From Candidatus Zemynaea palustris (lineage in GTDB: Bacteria > Vulcanimicrobiota > Vulcanimicrobiia > Vulcanimicrobiales > Vulcanimicrobiaceae), in contig PLCB01000006.1 of the NCBI GenBank assembly GCA_003134695.1, positions 99,039-163,038 on the forward strand: DNA of 64,000 nt. Direction: 5' to 3'. The translations under genes and the position numbers were made by a program. Each line of letters starts with the position of its first letter. Within the stretch, counting starts at the first letter, position 1. The notes beneath the pieces are model-generated. The model had not been told where the DNA came from, did not search any database, and saw only the letters and a program-made list of their open reading frames with translations. Below are positions 41,861 to 50,750 of the stretch, in pieces.

Positions 41861-43143
41861 TGCGCGATTTCACGCCGAAGGCGGCGGTCGTGGCGCCGGC
41901 CCCGTCGCAAGAACGAGCCGAGTACGAGCATCCGCACCTGTTGCAGAATTACCGGCGCACGCCGATCAATATCGTGCGGGGCGAAGGCTGCGAACTCATC
42001 GACGATCGCGGCAACCGCTATCTCGATTTCGTCGCCGGAATCGCGGTCTGCGCGCTCGGGCACGCGCACCCTGCGATCGCGAAAGCAATCGGCGCGCAGG
42101 CGGCGACGCTCGTCCAGGCGAGCAATCTCTACCACCACGAACCCGCGGGCATGCTCGCGACCGAGTTGGCGCGCCGTTCCGGATTCGGACGCGTCTTCTT
42201 CTGCAACTCCGGCGCTGAGGCGAACGAGGCGGCGATTAAACTGGCGCGCAAACTTGCGTTTCGCAAAGGCGAAACCGAGCGCCGCACGATCCTCGCCTGT
42301 CGCGGTTCATTCCACGGCCGCTCGCTCGGAACGCTGGCGGCGACCGATAATCCAAAATATCAAGAGGGGTTCGGGCCGCTGCCCGCTGGGTTTGCGTTCA
42401 CGCCGTTCAACGATATCGCGGCGCTGGACAAGGCGCTCGATCGGAGTGTCGCCGCCTTCATCGTCGAGCCGATTCAAGGCGAGAGCGGCGTCCATCCAGC
42501 GGATCCCGCGTTCTTGGCGGAAGCGCGGCGCTTGTGCAGCGAACGCGGTGCGCTTCTGATCTTCGACGAGATCCAGTGCGGGATGGGCCGTCTCGGGACG
42601 CTCTTCGCGTTCGAGACGTTCGACGTGCGACCCGATGTCGTGACGATCGCGAAGGCGCTCTCGAACGGGTTGCCGATCGGCGCGATGCTGATCGACGAGC
42701 AGGCGGCGAGCGGCCTGCAGCCGGGCGATCACGGGACGACGTTTGGCGGCTCGCCGGTCCCGTGCGCGGCGGGCCTCGCGCATTTGCTGTTGCGCGACCA
42801 GTTGGACCTTGACGCGCACGTCAAACAGGTCGGCGCGCTCTTATGGGACGGTCTCGTTTCGCTGGCTGCCGATTTCCCGCAAGCGTTTGCGCCGCCGCGC
42901 GGACGCGGCCTCATGCTCGGTCTTCCCGTACGCGAGCCATTCGAGGCAAAGTCGTTCATGGAGGCGGCCCGTCTCGAGAAGAAACTGCTGATCAATGCGG
43001 CCGGCAACAACACGATTCGGATCATCCCGCCGCTGATCGTCAGCGCCAAACAAATCGAAGACGGATTAGCCCGCCTCCGCGCTGCGACTCAAAGCGTTCT
43101 CGCCGCCTCGATAGCCGCGAGTCAGAGCCGCTCGGCCACGTAA
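41860..43143 (+). CDS. argD: acetylornithine aminotransferase ArgD
   Basis: 427 residues, class III PLP aminotransferase: FCNSGAEANEAAIKLARK, RGSFHGRSLGTLAAT, LLIFDEIQCGMGRLGTLFA, and the PLP Lys in VTIAKALSNGLPIGAM. It converts acetylglutamate semialdehyde to acetylornithine. Start is ATG 41860, sharing a base with argJ's stop (TAATG). Last gene of the operon; its 3' end overlaps glyS by 22 bp tail to tail. Confidence 0.94.
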   Translation: MRDFTPKAAVVAPAPSQERAEYEHPHLLQNYRRTPINIVRGEGCELIDDRGNRYLDFVAGIAVCALGHAHPAIAKAIGAQAATLVQASNLYHHEPAGMLATELARRSGFGRVFFCNSGAEANEAAIKLARKLAFRKGETERRTILACRGSFHGRSLGTLAATDNPKYQEGFGPLPAGFAFTPFNDIAALDKALDRSVAAFIVEPIQGESGVHPADPAFLAEARRLCSERGALLIFDEIQCGMGRLGTLFAFETFDVRPDVVTIAKALSNGLPIGAMLIDEQAASGLQPGDHGTTFGGSPVPCAAGLAHLLLRDQLDLDAHVKQVGALLWDGLVSLAADFPQAFAPPRGRGLMLGLPVREPFEAKSFMEAARLEKKLLINAAGNNTIRIIPPLIVSAKQIEDGLARLRAATQSVLAASIAASQSRSAT

Positions 43144-44453
43144 TCTCGGAGCGAGTCGAACGAGACGCGTTGTTGCTGCATCGAGTCGCGGTCGCGGACG
43201 GTGATCTTGTGGTCGTCGAGGCTTTCGTAGTCGAACATGAGGCAGAACGGCGTCCCGATCTCGTCTTGGCGCCGATAGAGCTGGCCGACGTTCCCTTCGT
43301 CGTACTGCGTTCGAAAATGAGGGCGTAACTCTATCTCGAGCGCTCGCGCCCGCTCGACCAGTTCAGGTTTGTTGCGCGCGAGCGGAAAGATCGCGACCTG
43401 AACCGGCGCGATCTTCGGATGGAACCGGAGCACGATTCGCTTCGTTTCTTTCCCGTTTTCGACGATCGTCTGGACGTCGTAGGCATCGATCAGCATCGTC
43501 AACGCCGTGCGGTCCATCCCGGCCGAGCTTTCGATCAGGATCGGCGTGTACTTGGTCTTGGTCGCCTCGTCGAAAAACTGTAAATCCTTCCCCGAGAGCT
43601 TCATGTGCGCGTCGAGATCGTAGGTGCCGCGATGCGCGATCGACTCGAGTTCGCCCCAGCCCCACGGGAAAAGGTACTCGACGTCGATGCCGGCCTTCGC
43701 GTAATGCGGCCGCTCCTCGGGCGTCAGCTCGTAGAAGCGCAGGCGGTCATCCTTGACGCCATAATCGCTGTACCACTTCTTGCGCGCTTTAACCCACATC
43801 TCGAAGCACGCCATGTCGCCGCCGTCGTCGGGGACGAAAAATTCGAGTTCGGCCTGCTCGAACTCGCGCACGCGAAACGTAAGGTTGCCGGGCGTGATCT
43901 CGTTGCGGAACGACTTGCCGATTTGCGCGATGCCGAAGGGCGGCTTCTTGCGCGCGCTCTGGTAGACGTTCTTGAAGTTGACGAAGATGCCCTGAGCCGT
44001 CTCGGGCCGCAGATAGGTTTGCGAAGCCGAATCTTCCATCGGCCCCACGAAGGTCTGCATCATCAAGTTGAAGTTTCGCGGCTCGGTAAGCGTTCCAGTC
44101 ATTCCGCAGTCCGGACATTTTTCGAGCGATTTCAGGTGGTCGGCGCGAAAGCGATGCTTGCAATTGCGGCAATCGATCATCTTGTCGTGAAAGGCGGCGA
44201 CGTGGCCGGAGGCGACCCACGTGTTCGGGTGCATGACGATCGACGAATCGAACGCAACCACGTCGTCCCTCAGTTCGACCGTCTCGCGCCACCAGGCATC
44301 CTTCACATTGCGCTTGAGGACGGCGCCGAGCGGGCCGTAATCGAAGAAACCGCCGATCCCGCCGTAAATCTCACTCGACTGAAAGATGAAACCGCGCCGC
44401 TTGGCGAGCGCGGTAATTTCCTCCATCGTTACGCGGGCTTGATCCGTCGCCAT
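43122..44453 (-). CDS. glyS: glycyl-tRNA synthetase, single-chain (alpha2) type
   Basis: 443 residues, class II synthetase of the homodimeric GRS1 type. Motif text: ALAKRRGFIFQSSEIYGGIGGFFDYGPLG, ETAQGIFVNFKNVYQSARKKPPFGIAQIGKSFRNEITPGNL, the four-Cys site CRNCKHRFRADHLKSLEKCPDC, and the C-terminal anticodon domain ending VTVRDRDSMQQQRV-like text. Start is ATG 44453; a longer reading to 44789 runs through the YjbR-like gene and is rejected. Confidence 0.96.
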   Translation of the reverse strand: MATDQARVTMEEITALAKRRGFIFQSSEIYGGIGGFFDYGPLGAVLKRNVKDAWWRETVELRDDVVAFDSSIVMHPNTWVASGHVAAFHDKMIDCRNCKHRFRADHLKSLEKCPDCGMTGTLTEPRNFNLMMQTFVGPMEDSASQTYLRPETAQGIFVNFKNVYQSARKKPPFGIAQIGKSFRNEITPGNLTFRVREFEQAELEFFVPDDGGDMACFEMWVKARKKWYSDYGVKDDRLRFYELTPEERPHYAKAGIDVEYLFPWGWGELESIAHRGTYDLDAHMKLSGKDLQFFDEATKTKYTPILIESSAGMDRTALTMLIDAYDVQTIVENGKETKRIVLRFHPKIAPVQVAIFPLARNKPELVERARALEIELRPHFRTQYDEGNVGQLYRRQDEIGTPFCLMFDYESLDDHKITVRDRDSMQQQRVSFDSLRDYVAERL

Positions 44454-44494
44454 CGTGCGCAGATTAGGGCTACGCGCGTGAAGGTCCCGCTTTT

Positions 44495-44899
44495 TTATCG
44501 TCCTTTGGAATCCCGGCGGCGCAGAAACGCCGTCACGGCGCGCTTGGGCGCACGCGCGAGCCACGCCTCGAGGATCACGTCCTTGAGTTTCCTCGGCGCG
44601 ATCTTGCCGAGACGAACCAGCACCGCGGGATAACCATTGAAGTGCGGCGTCGTGAAGAAAACGCCCGGATCGCTCGCGAGTAAGACGTCCTTCATCTCGA
44701 GGTCGGCGGTTCGAAGGCCCAGGATTGGCCCCGTCGGCGCGTCGCGTCCGAGCGCCGCGAGGTCCGCGCGTCGCAGCGGTCTCTCCCACGTGAAAAATTT
44801 CTTGTTGACAATCCAGGAGAGAGTGCCGCTCGGCGATTTCTCTTCGCTTGTGCCGGGCAAGGAGAGCGCGAACCGGCGCACGTCACCCCAAGAAGCCAC
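44495..44899 (-). CDS. MmcQ/YjbR-family protein
   Basis: 134 residues: WGDVRRFALSLPGTSEE, the WIVNKKFFTWERP strand, DPGVFFTTPHFNGYPAVLVRLGKI and EAWLARAPKRAV. This matches the small YjbR/CyaY-like-fold family, often called a DNA-binding protein, whose true function is unclear. Upstream of glyS on the same strand and 9 bases after rlmN, so probably one transcript. Confidence 0.8.
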   Translation of the reverse strand: MASWGDVRRFALSLPGTSEEKSPSGTLSWIVNKKFFTWERPLRRADLAALGRDAPTGPILGLRTADLEMKDVLLASDPGVFFTTPHFNGYPAVLVRLGKIAPRKLKDVILEAWLARAPKRAVTAFLRRRDSKGR

Positions 44900-44908
44900 G
44901 CTGGAACT

Positions 44909-46003
44909 TCAGCTTGCTTTGGCGCGGGGCTGGGTTTCGGCGCGGAGCTGACCGCAAGCGGCGGCGATGTCGCGACCCATCGGGACTCGCACGGTCGCTG
45001 GGATGCCCGCCTCGTCGAGAATCTTCTGGAAGGCGCGGATACGCGCTTCCGGTGTGCCCCCGAATGCGGCATCAGGCGTCGCATTGTATGGGATCAAGTT
45101 GACGTGGTACAGATGGCCGCGCATCAGCCGAGCGAGGCTGCGCGCCGTCTCGTCGTCGTCGTTGACGCCCGCGAGCATGACGTATTCGAAGAAGATCTTG
45201 CGCCGCGTCTTTGCGGCGTAGCGCGCGCAGGCCGCCATCAACTCGGCGATGGGGTAGCGCCGGTTGACCGGCATCAGCGCCGAGCGCTGCGCGTCGGTTG
45301 GCGCGTGGAGTGAGATCGCGAGATTGACCTGCAAGCCTTCGTCGCCGAAGCGGTCGATCTCTGGGACGAGACCGACCGTCGAGATCGTGATATGACGGTG
45401 ACCGAGCCCGAAGCCGTGCGGATCGTTGAGCAGCCGCACCGCGTCCATCACCGCAGCGTAATTGTGAAACGGCTCGCCCATCCCCATGAACACGATGTTG
45501 GTGGTGTGCTTATTCTTCTTCTTCAATTCACGTGCGAAGAAGCGCGCTTGATCGAAGATCTCGACGGCGTCGAGATTGCGCGTAAAACCGGCCTGGCCCG
45601 TCGAGCAGAACCCGCACTTGAAGGCGCAGCCGGCTTGGCTCGAGATGCAGACGGTGGTCCGGCCGCCGAAATGCTCCATGCAGACGGCTTCGACTTCGTT
45701 GCCGTCGTGCAACCGAAAAAGGCCCTTCGTCGTCTGCCCGTCGTTCGAACGTTGAACCGTGACCGGCTCGAGCGACTCCAGCCGAAAGTTCTCGGCGGCA
45801 AGGGCCGAGCGCAGCTCGGCTGGCAGGACCGTAATCGCATCGAGAGCGTCGACCAATTCCTTCGTCGCGGCGCGGTAGAGTTGCGTCACGCGGAACGGCT
45901 TGAGGGCGTGCGCTTCCGCGAACGCCGCTCCGCCGGAATAACCGGCCGCGCGCGCCTTCTGATCGATCCAGAGGTCTTGGATAGGACTGGTCAAGACATT
46001 CAA
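44909..46003 (-). CDS. rlmN: dual-specificity 23S rRNA/tRNA adenine C2-methyltransferase RlmN
   Basis: 364 residues, radical SAM enzyme for C2 methylation of A2503 in 23S rRNA and A37 in tRNAs. The 4Fe-4S site is SSQAGCAFKCGFCSTG (CxxxCxxC), the SAM site includes NIVFMGMGEPFHNY, and the C-terminal resolving Cys is in AAACGQL. The start is weak: TTG 46003 with no good ribosome site, preceded by a TATAGT box, so the transcript may be leaderless. Confidence 0.94.
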   Translation of the reverse strand: MNVLTSPIQDLWIDQKARAAGYSGGAAFAEAHALKPFRVTQLYRAATKELVDALDAITVLPAELRSALAAENFRLESLEPVTVQRSNDGQTTKGLFRLHDGNEVEAVCMEHFGGRTTVCISSQAGCAFKCGFCSTGQAGFTRNLDAVEIFDQARFFARELKKKNKHTTNIVFMGMGEPFHNYAAVMDAVRLLNDPHGFGLGHRHITISTVGLVPEIDRFGDEGLQVNLAISLHAPTDAQRSALMPVNRRYPIAELMAACARYAAKTRRKIFFEYVMLAGVNDDDETARSLARLMRGHLYHVNLIPYNATPDAAFGGTPEARIRAFQKILDEAGIPATVRVPMGRDIAAACGQLRAETQPRAKAS

Positions 46004-46016
46004 CTATAACACGGCG

Positions 46017-46907
46017 TCATTCGGGCGGGCGCGTAAGACGCTCGAGCAGCCAGCGCACCCGGTCGTCGATCGCGAGCCGCGAACGCAGGCCGTGGTCGTC
46101 GTCGTAGAAGGCGAGCGTCTTCGGCCCCGGCGACGCGTCGAAAAACGCGCGCGCCTTCGGAATCGGAACGTAACGGTCTTTGAGGGCGAACTGATAGAGG
46201 TAGTCGCTTCCCATCGACTCGCGTAGATACGCGAGCGGATCGAGGGGCGTCATCTGCCGGACGTACGCGGGGACATCGGCCGGCTTCGCGCCGAGCAAAT
46301 ACCACTCGGAAAACGTCGGCACGCCCGCGATGAAGACGTAATAGCGCGGACGGTGATCGAACCCCGCGAGCACGGCGCCGTACATCGCACCGAAGTCGTG
46401 CCCGACGAACGCCATCTTCGCGGGATCGACGTTGGCGCGCGCGACCAGCGCATCGAGCGCGCCGCGGAGCTGCGCGACTTGGCGCAACGAGTCGTCGTAG
46501 TCCGTTTGCGGCGAGCGGCCCTTCTCGAACCAGTCGGGCTTCGCCCAGAACGCATCGATCATGAGCGACGTCACGCCCTTGCCGCCGAGCGTTATCGCCT
46601 CCGCGGCGAATTCGGTCATGTTGGTGGTCTTCGGATCGCCGAGCCAGTGAACGAACAGCACGCCCGGATGTCGCGTACCGGTATCCGGCTCGACGAAACG
46701 CCCGCGCACGACGTCCTTACCAACATGGATGCGCACGTCGACGGCGTGAATGCCGGGCATGAGCGGAATCTGCCCGTCGGCGTCGACGGTCACCGCACTC
46801 GACGGAACAAATGGAAACGCAGAAGCCGCAAGAGTCGACGCCGCACTCGACGGCGCCGCGAGCGCCAGGACAAACGTCAACGCAATTCCACCAATGATTC
46901 TCTTCAT
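46017..46907 (-). CDS. secreted alpha/beta hydrolase with Asp nucleophile-type elbow
   Basis: 296 residues. A signal peptide (MKRIIGGIALTFVLALAAPSSA) and alpha/beta fold of dienelactone-hydrolase flavour (HPGVLFVHWLGD, then VTSLMIDAFW). The nucleophile elbow reads AFVGHDFGAMYG, with Asp where Ser or Cys is usual; GHDxG is the elbow of epoxide hydrolases and haloalkane dehalogenases. Candidate acid and base: LKDRYVPIPKA and YDDDHGL. ATG 46907 follows GGAGGAAAGCG. A 17-bp tandem repeat lies just upstream. Substrate unknown. Confidence 0.8.
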   Translation of the reverse strand: MKRIIGGIALTFVLALAAPSSAASTLAASAFPFVPSSAVTVDADGQIPLMPGIHAVDVRIHVGKDVVRGRFVEPDTGTRHPGVLFVHWLGDPKTTNMTEFAAEAITLGGKGVTSLMIDAFWAKPDWFEKGRSPQTDYDDSLRQVAQLRGALDALVARANVDPAKMAFVGHDFGAMYGAVLAGFDHRPRYYVFIAGVPTFSEWYLLGAKPADVPAYVRQMTPLDPLAYLRESMGSDYLYQFALKDRYVPIPKARAFFDASPGPKTLAFYDDDHGLRSRLAIDDRVRWLLERLTRPPE

Positions 46908-46916
46908 CGCTTTCCT

Positions 46917-46950
46917 CCAACATCCACATTCCACCAACATCCACATTCCA
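46917..46950. repeat. 17-bp unit repeated twice in tandem
   Basis: CCAACATCCACATTCCA occurs twice without a gap at 46917-46933 and 46934-46950. On the minus strand it reads TGGAATGTGGATGTTGG and its last copy ends in the ribosome site of the hydrolase gene (GGAGGA). It may be a protein-binding pair or a slippage product. Confidence 0.8.
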
Positions 46951-46964
46951 CGCTTCGAGAACCT

Positions 46965-47648
46965 TCAATCGGCGGCGTCGGTAGAGAACAGGTCGATCTG
47001 TTCGACGGGCGCCGGCGCCGCGTCCCCCGACTTCAGGTCGTCCAACTTGGCGCGGACCGCTTTCAGATCGTCCCACACGAGACGTTTTACTGCGGTCAAT
47101 TCGCCGCCGGTCATTCGCAAGAGGTACGCGGGGTGGAACGTGGCGATCAACGGTGTGCCGCGCGGACCTTCGTACCACTGCCCGCGTTGCTTCGTGATCG
47201 AAAACGTCGCGCCCAAAAACGATTTCGCAGCCGGCGCGCCGAGCGCGAGCAGAACGCTCGGTCGGATGATCTCGATCTGCTCGTCGAGGTACGGGCGGCA
47301 GTTCGCCAGTTCGCTCGGATCGGGGGCGCGATTGCGCAAGCGTTGACCGTCGTCAAATGTCGGCCGGCACTTGACGGTATTGCAGATGTAGACGTGTTCG
47401 CGCGGCAAATCGATCGCCAGCAGCATTCGATCCAACAGCTCGCCGGCGCGGCCGACGAACGGGCGGCCGAGCAAGTCTTCGGTCTCGCCTGGACCCTCGC
47501 CGACGAGCATCAGCTCCGCGCACGAATCGCCTTCTCCGTAGACGCTGTTGCGACGGGAGCTGCCGATCGCGCACTTGCGACAGCGTTCGACGCCCGCCGC
47601 CGCATTGGCGAGCCGTTGCTCGCGAGAGGAACGCTCCGCCAAACTCAT
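46965..47648 (-). CDS. type-4 (Fe-S) uracil-DNA glycosylase
   Basis: 227 residues. Four cluster Cys: CRKC near residues 23-26, NTVKCRP and LANCRPYLDEQ. Active site: MLVGEGPGETEDLLGRPFVGRAGELLD; the LIATFHPAYLLR loop carries the DNA-reading His-Pro. It removes uracil from deaminated DNA. The ATG at 47648 overlaps the glycosyltransferase stop (ATGA), so the two are coupled. Confidence 0.9.
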   Translation of the reverse strand: MSLAERSSREQRLANAAAGVERCRKCAIGSSRRNSVYGEGDSCAELMLVGEGPGETEDLLGRPFVGRAGELLDRMLLAIDLPREHVYICNTVKCRPTFDDGQRLRNRAPDPSELANCRPYLDEQIEIIRPSVLLALGAPAAKSFLGATFSITKQRGQWYEGPRGTPLIATFHPAYLLRMTGGELTAVKRLVWDDLKAVRAKLDDLKSGDAAPAPVEQIDLFSTDAAD

Positions 47649-48538
47649 CGATCGCGAGAGAACCATCGGTGCAACGCGAAAACGGCGGCGACCGGCGCAG
47701 CGAGATACACAAGAAAACGCGCCAGCAACGCACCGACCAGCGTTCCATACCAGAGCGGACCGTGGTGCTTGAGCCAGTACGCGCGCCGCGACCGTTGCTT
47801 GCGCCGTTCGACGTTGTAAAGCCCGCGCGCGCTGCCCATCCCTTCGTGGACGGCCTCACTTGACGGAACATACCAAATCTCCCAGCCTGCGGCGTCGGCC
47901 CGCTTCGCGAGATCGACTTCCTCATGATAGAGGAAAAAGCGCTCGTCGAAGGCGCCGATCTGGTCGAGCATCGCGCGTCTGATCGCCATCGCGGCCCCAA
48001 TCACGAGGTCGACGCGGCGTTCGCCCTCGTAATCCCACCCGCGCAGGATCGCGCCGTTCGCGAAGCGGCGAAAAAGCGGCAGTTCACCCCAGGCACTCGA
48101 GCGCAAGAACGCGCCGGTCCAGGTATCAAACTCGCCGCACGACTCTTGGATCGTCCCGTCGAGATTGTAGATGCGCGAGCCGGCGATCCCGCAGTGCGGC
48201 GAGCTGTCGAGAAAGGTGACGATCGTCGAGAGCGCGCCGTCGCGTAACTCCGCGTCGGGATTGAGCAAGTAGATGTAGCGCGACTGGGTCGCCGCGAACG
48301 CCCGGTTGCAGCCCGCGGCGAAGCCGAGGTTGGCGCCGTTTTCGACGATCTTCACGCCGTCGCCGTAACGTTCGCGGATGAACTCGCGGCTACCGTCGCT
48401 CGAGCCGTTGTCCGAGACGACGACCCGCGCGAACGACGGATCGTTTCGGACTTCCGAAAGCGCGAACACCGAGTCGAGCGCCATCGCGATCCTCTCCTTG
48501 TCGTTCCAACAAACGACGATGACGTCGACTACCGCCAT
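47645..48538 (-). CDS. family-2 glycosyltransferase (rhamnosyltransferase-like)
   Basis: 297 residues. N-terminal VDVIVVCWNDKERI, the nucleotide-sugar Asp in VVVSDNGSSDGSREF, IYLLNPDAEL (DxD-like) and ERFFLYHEEVDLAKRADAAGW, a layout like WbbL/RfbF rhamnosyltransferases. A hydrophobic C-terminal stretch (FLVYLAAPVAAVFAL) may tether it to the membrane. The ATG at 48538 overlaps the end of prfB by 10 bp. It could add sugar to cell-surface polymers; an RmlC-like gene lies 18 kb away. Confidence 0.85.
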   Translation of the reverse strand: MAVVDVIVVCWNDKERIAMALDSVFALSEVRNDPSFARVVVSDNGSSDGSREFIRERYGDGVKIVENGANLGFAAGCNRAFAATQSRYIYLLNPDAELRDGALSTIVTFLDSSPHCGIAGSRIYNLDGTIQESCGEFDTWTGAFLRSSAWGELPLFRRFANGAILRGWDYEGERRVDLVIGAAMAIRRAMLDQIGAFDERFFLYHEEVDLAKRADAAGWEIWYVPSSEAVHEGMGSARGLYNVERRKQRSRRAYWLKHHGPLWYGTLVGALLARFLVYLAAPVAAVFALHRWFSRDR

Positions 48539-49633
48539 CGCCCGCGCTGCTGCAGGTACGGCCAAACGAACGTCTCGATCTGGCCGTCGAGGACGGCCTG
48601 GACGTTGCCCGTCTCGACGTTGGTGCGATGGTCTTTGACGAGTGTGTACGGTTGCAGGACGTACGAACGGATCTGCGAGCCCCATTCGTTCGCGCGACGC
48701 TCGCCGCGCAGTTCGGCCAACTTCGCTTCGCGCTCTTCGAGCTCGCGTTGAACCAACTTCGCGCGCAGAATATTCATGGCAACGTCGCGGTTCTGCATCT
48801 GCGAACGTTCCTGCTGCGAGGCGACGACGATACCGCTTGGAATGTGTGTGATGCGAATGGCGGACTCGGTCTTGTTGACGTACTGACCACCGGCGCCGCC
48901 GGATTTGAAGGTCTCAACTCGCAAATCTTCCGGCTTGATCTCGGTTTCGATCTGCTCGTCGCTCGCGATCTCGGGGAGGACGTCGACCGACGCGAACGAC
49001 GTATGCCGCCGATGTTGCTGGTCGAAGGGCGAGATGCGCACGAGACGATGAACGCCACGCTCGCTCTCGAGCATCCCGAACGCGTTCCTGCCGTGCACGA
49101 AGAACGTGACCGACTTGAGCCCGGCTTCTTCGGCGGGCGATTCGTCGGCGATCTGCGTCCCGAAGCCCTTGGTCTCCGCCCAGCGCAAGTACATGCGCGC
49201 CAGCATCTGCGTCCAGTCGGCGGCGTCGACGCCGCCGGCGCCGGCATGAATGGTCACGATGGCACCGTGCGCGTCGTACTCGCGGTCGAAGTTGGCCGCC
49301 ATCTCGAGTTGATCGAGTTTCGTTTCCGCGGCGGCCAGAAGCCGGTCGACCTCTTCGGTCGCTCCGGCTTCGTCGCCCAGGACCTCGAGGGTTTCGCGAG
49401 ACTCGTCAAGTGACTTGCCGACGCCGGCGATCTCGTCGACCTCGGCGCGCAGGTCGGCGATTTCTTTCATCGTCTTCTGCGCCGCCGATGGATCGTTCCA
49501 AAACGACTCGGCGTGAGTCTTCTGTTCGAGTTCCCCTAAAGCGCTGGTCTTGCGATCGTAGTCAAAGCCGCACCTTGAGCGCATCGAGACGCTCCGTCAG
49601 GCGCGATAATGTGGTCAGCTGAGCGTCACTCAT
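48529..49633 (-). CDS. prfB: peptide chain release factor 2, with programmed +1 frameshift
   Basis: RF2 recognises UGA and UAA stop codons. The first 23 codons (ATG 49633 onward: MSDAQLTTLSRLTERLDALK then VRL) end at an in-frame TGA at 49564-49562. The rest continues in the +1 frame (DYDRKTSALGELEQK) to 48529, total about 367 residues, the normal RF2 length. RISPFDQ is the RF2 tripeptide Ser-Pro-Phe region, and SGGAGGQYVNKTESA holds the GGQ catalytic loop. Because RF2 itself reads the TGA, low RF2 favours the shift: autoregulation. A start at 49584 in the second frame would be an artefact. Confidence 0.95.
49561..49576 (-). promoter_or_regulatory. prfB +1 frameshift signal
   Basis: Minus strand reads AAGGTG CGG CTT TGA C. 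The slippery CTT and stop TGA followed by C match the classic RF2 site. AAGGTG acts as the internal Shine-Dalgarno-like stimulator exactly three bases before CTT, the same spacing as in E. coli (AGGGGG TAT CTT TGA C). Confidence 0.95.
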
Positions 49634-49659
49634 CTTGTTGCGCGAGGCCCTTGCGCGGG

Positions 49660-50750
49660 TTAACGGAACCTTGTCGAGAGAATCAGACTGTACGTCGGGG
49701 GTCCTAGGACGTTGCCAACCGTCGCTGCGCTCCCCCCGCCTACGAGCGGGATCGGCACGCCGCCCCCGTAGATCGGTAGAAAGCCCGGATAGGCGCTAAA
49801 GATATTGTCGCCCGATAGCTGCAGAAACCAGTGTTCCGCGACCGGCGCCCGCAGCGTCGCGTGGGCGATGAGGAATGCCGGTTCGTTGAGCGAGTTGTTA
49901 TTCCCGAAGTACGTCTCGCCGAACGAGGCGTACGCGCCGCCCTTAAGTGTGTACGAGATCTCCGCATAGCCCTGCGAGTACGGAATGCGCATGTTGCCAT
50001 TGTACGAGAGTCCGCCGATGCCGACGCCGACGCCGTTGGTATTCTGGCCCGAGATGATGTTGAGGTTTTGATTCTGGGTGCAGCCCGGCCCCGGAATCGA
50101 ACAGTAGAAATTCGCGGGCAAATCGTAGTAGTAGCCCTTTTGGAGCGCTCCGGAGAGCGTATATCCGAATCCGACGGGTGGCGCGCGGCGGATCGCAAGC
50201 TCGATGCCCTCGAAGCGTGCGTTACTGATGTTGACGTTGGTTTGATTCAAGATCGGCGTCCCCGCGGGTGCGCCGCCTGTGCAGTTTGCAGCACCGCAAA
50301 CCTGACCGGTGTCAACGGTCTGCCCGAAGAAACGATTGAAGAGATTGGTGAAATAGAGGTCGCCCGAGATGACGGTCGTCCGGTCTTTGAGGCGCACGTC
50401 CGCACCGAGATCGTACCCGAACCCCGTCTCAGGTTTGAGATTGCCGTTGCTCTGCTGTTCGATCGCCACGTGATTCGTACCGTCGTAGGCGGGCGTCGAG
50501 GTGATTTGGTTGAGCAGGCCGAGGAACGGCGGCGCGATCGAGCTTCCGGCGGCGAACCGGATCGCCGCTGCGTCGTTCGGCCGATAGACGAGACCAATGC
50601 GCGGGTCGTCGTGCGTATTGCGCGTCGTGCCGAAGATGACGCCGATTCCGTTGACTGCCGCGTCGGCGGTGGCGCAACCGCCCGCCGGACAGCCGATCGG
50701 ATACGTGCTGCGGTAGGTGTTGAAATAGTTGCTCAGGGTAACGTCGAGTC
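49660..50750 (-). CDS. TonB-dependent receptor, C-terminal part (after frameshift)
   Basis: About 360 residues of outer-membrane beta-barrel, open in this frame from near 50750 (TLSNYFNTYRSTYPIGCPAG) to the stop at 49660. Barrel strands alternate (IGLVYRPNDAAAIRFAAGSSIAPPF; GFGYDLGADVRLKDRTTVISGDLYFTNLFNRF) and the chain ends ILSTRFR, with the C-terminal aromatic typical of barrels. No start codon of its own is convincing; it continues the frame-shifted N-terminal part. Together they make about 941 residues, a normal receptor length. Confidence 0.85.

Noticed and set aside
44454-44789. 112-codon N-terminal extension of glyS
   Set aside because: Antisense-free but overlaps the YjbR-like gene in another frame and lacks synthetase similarity.
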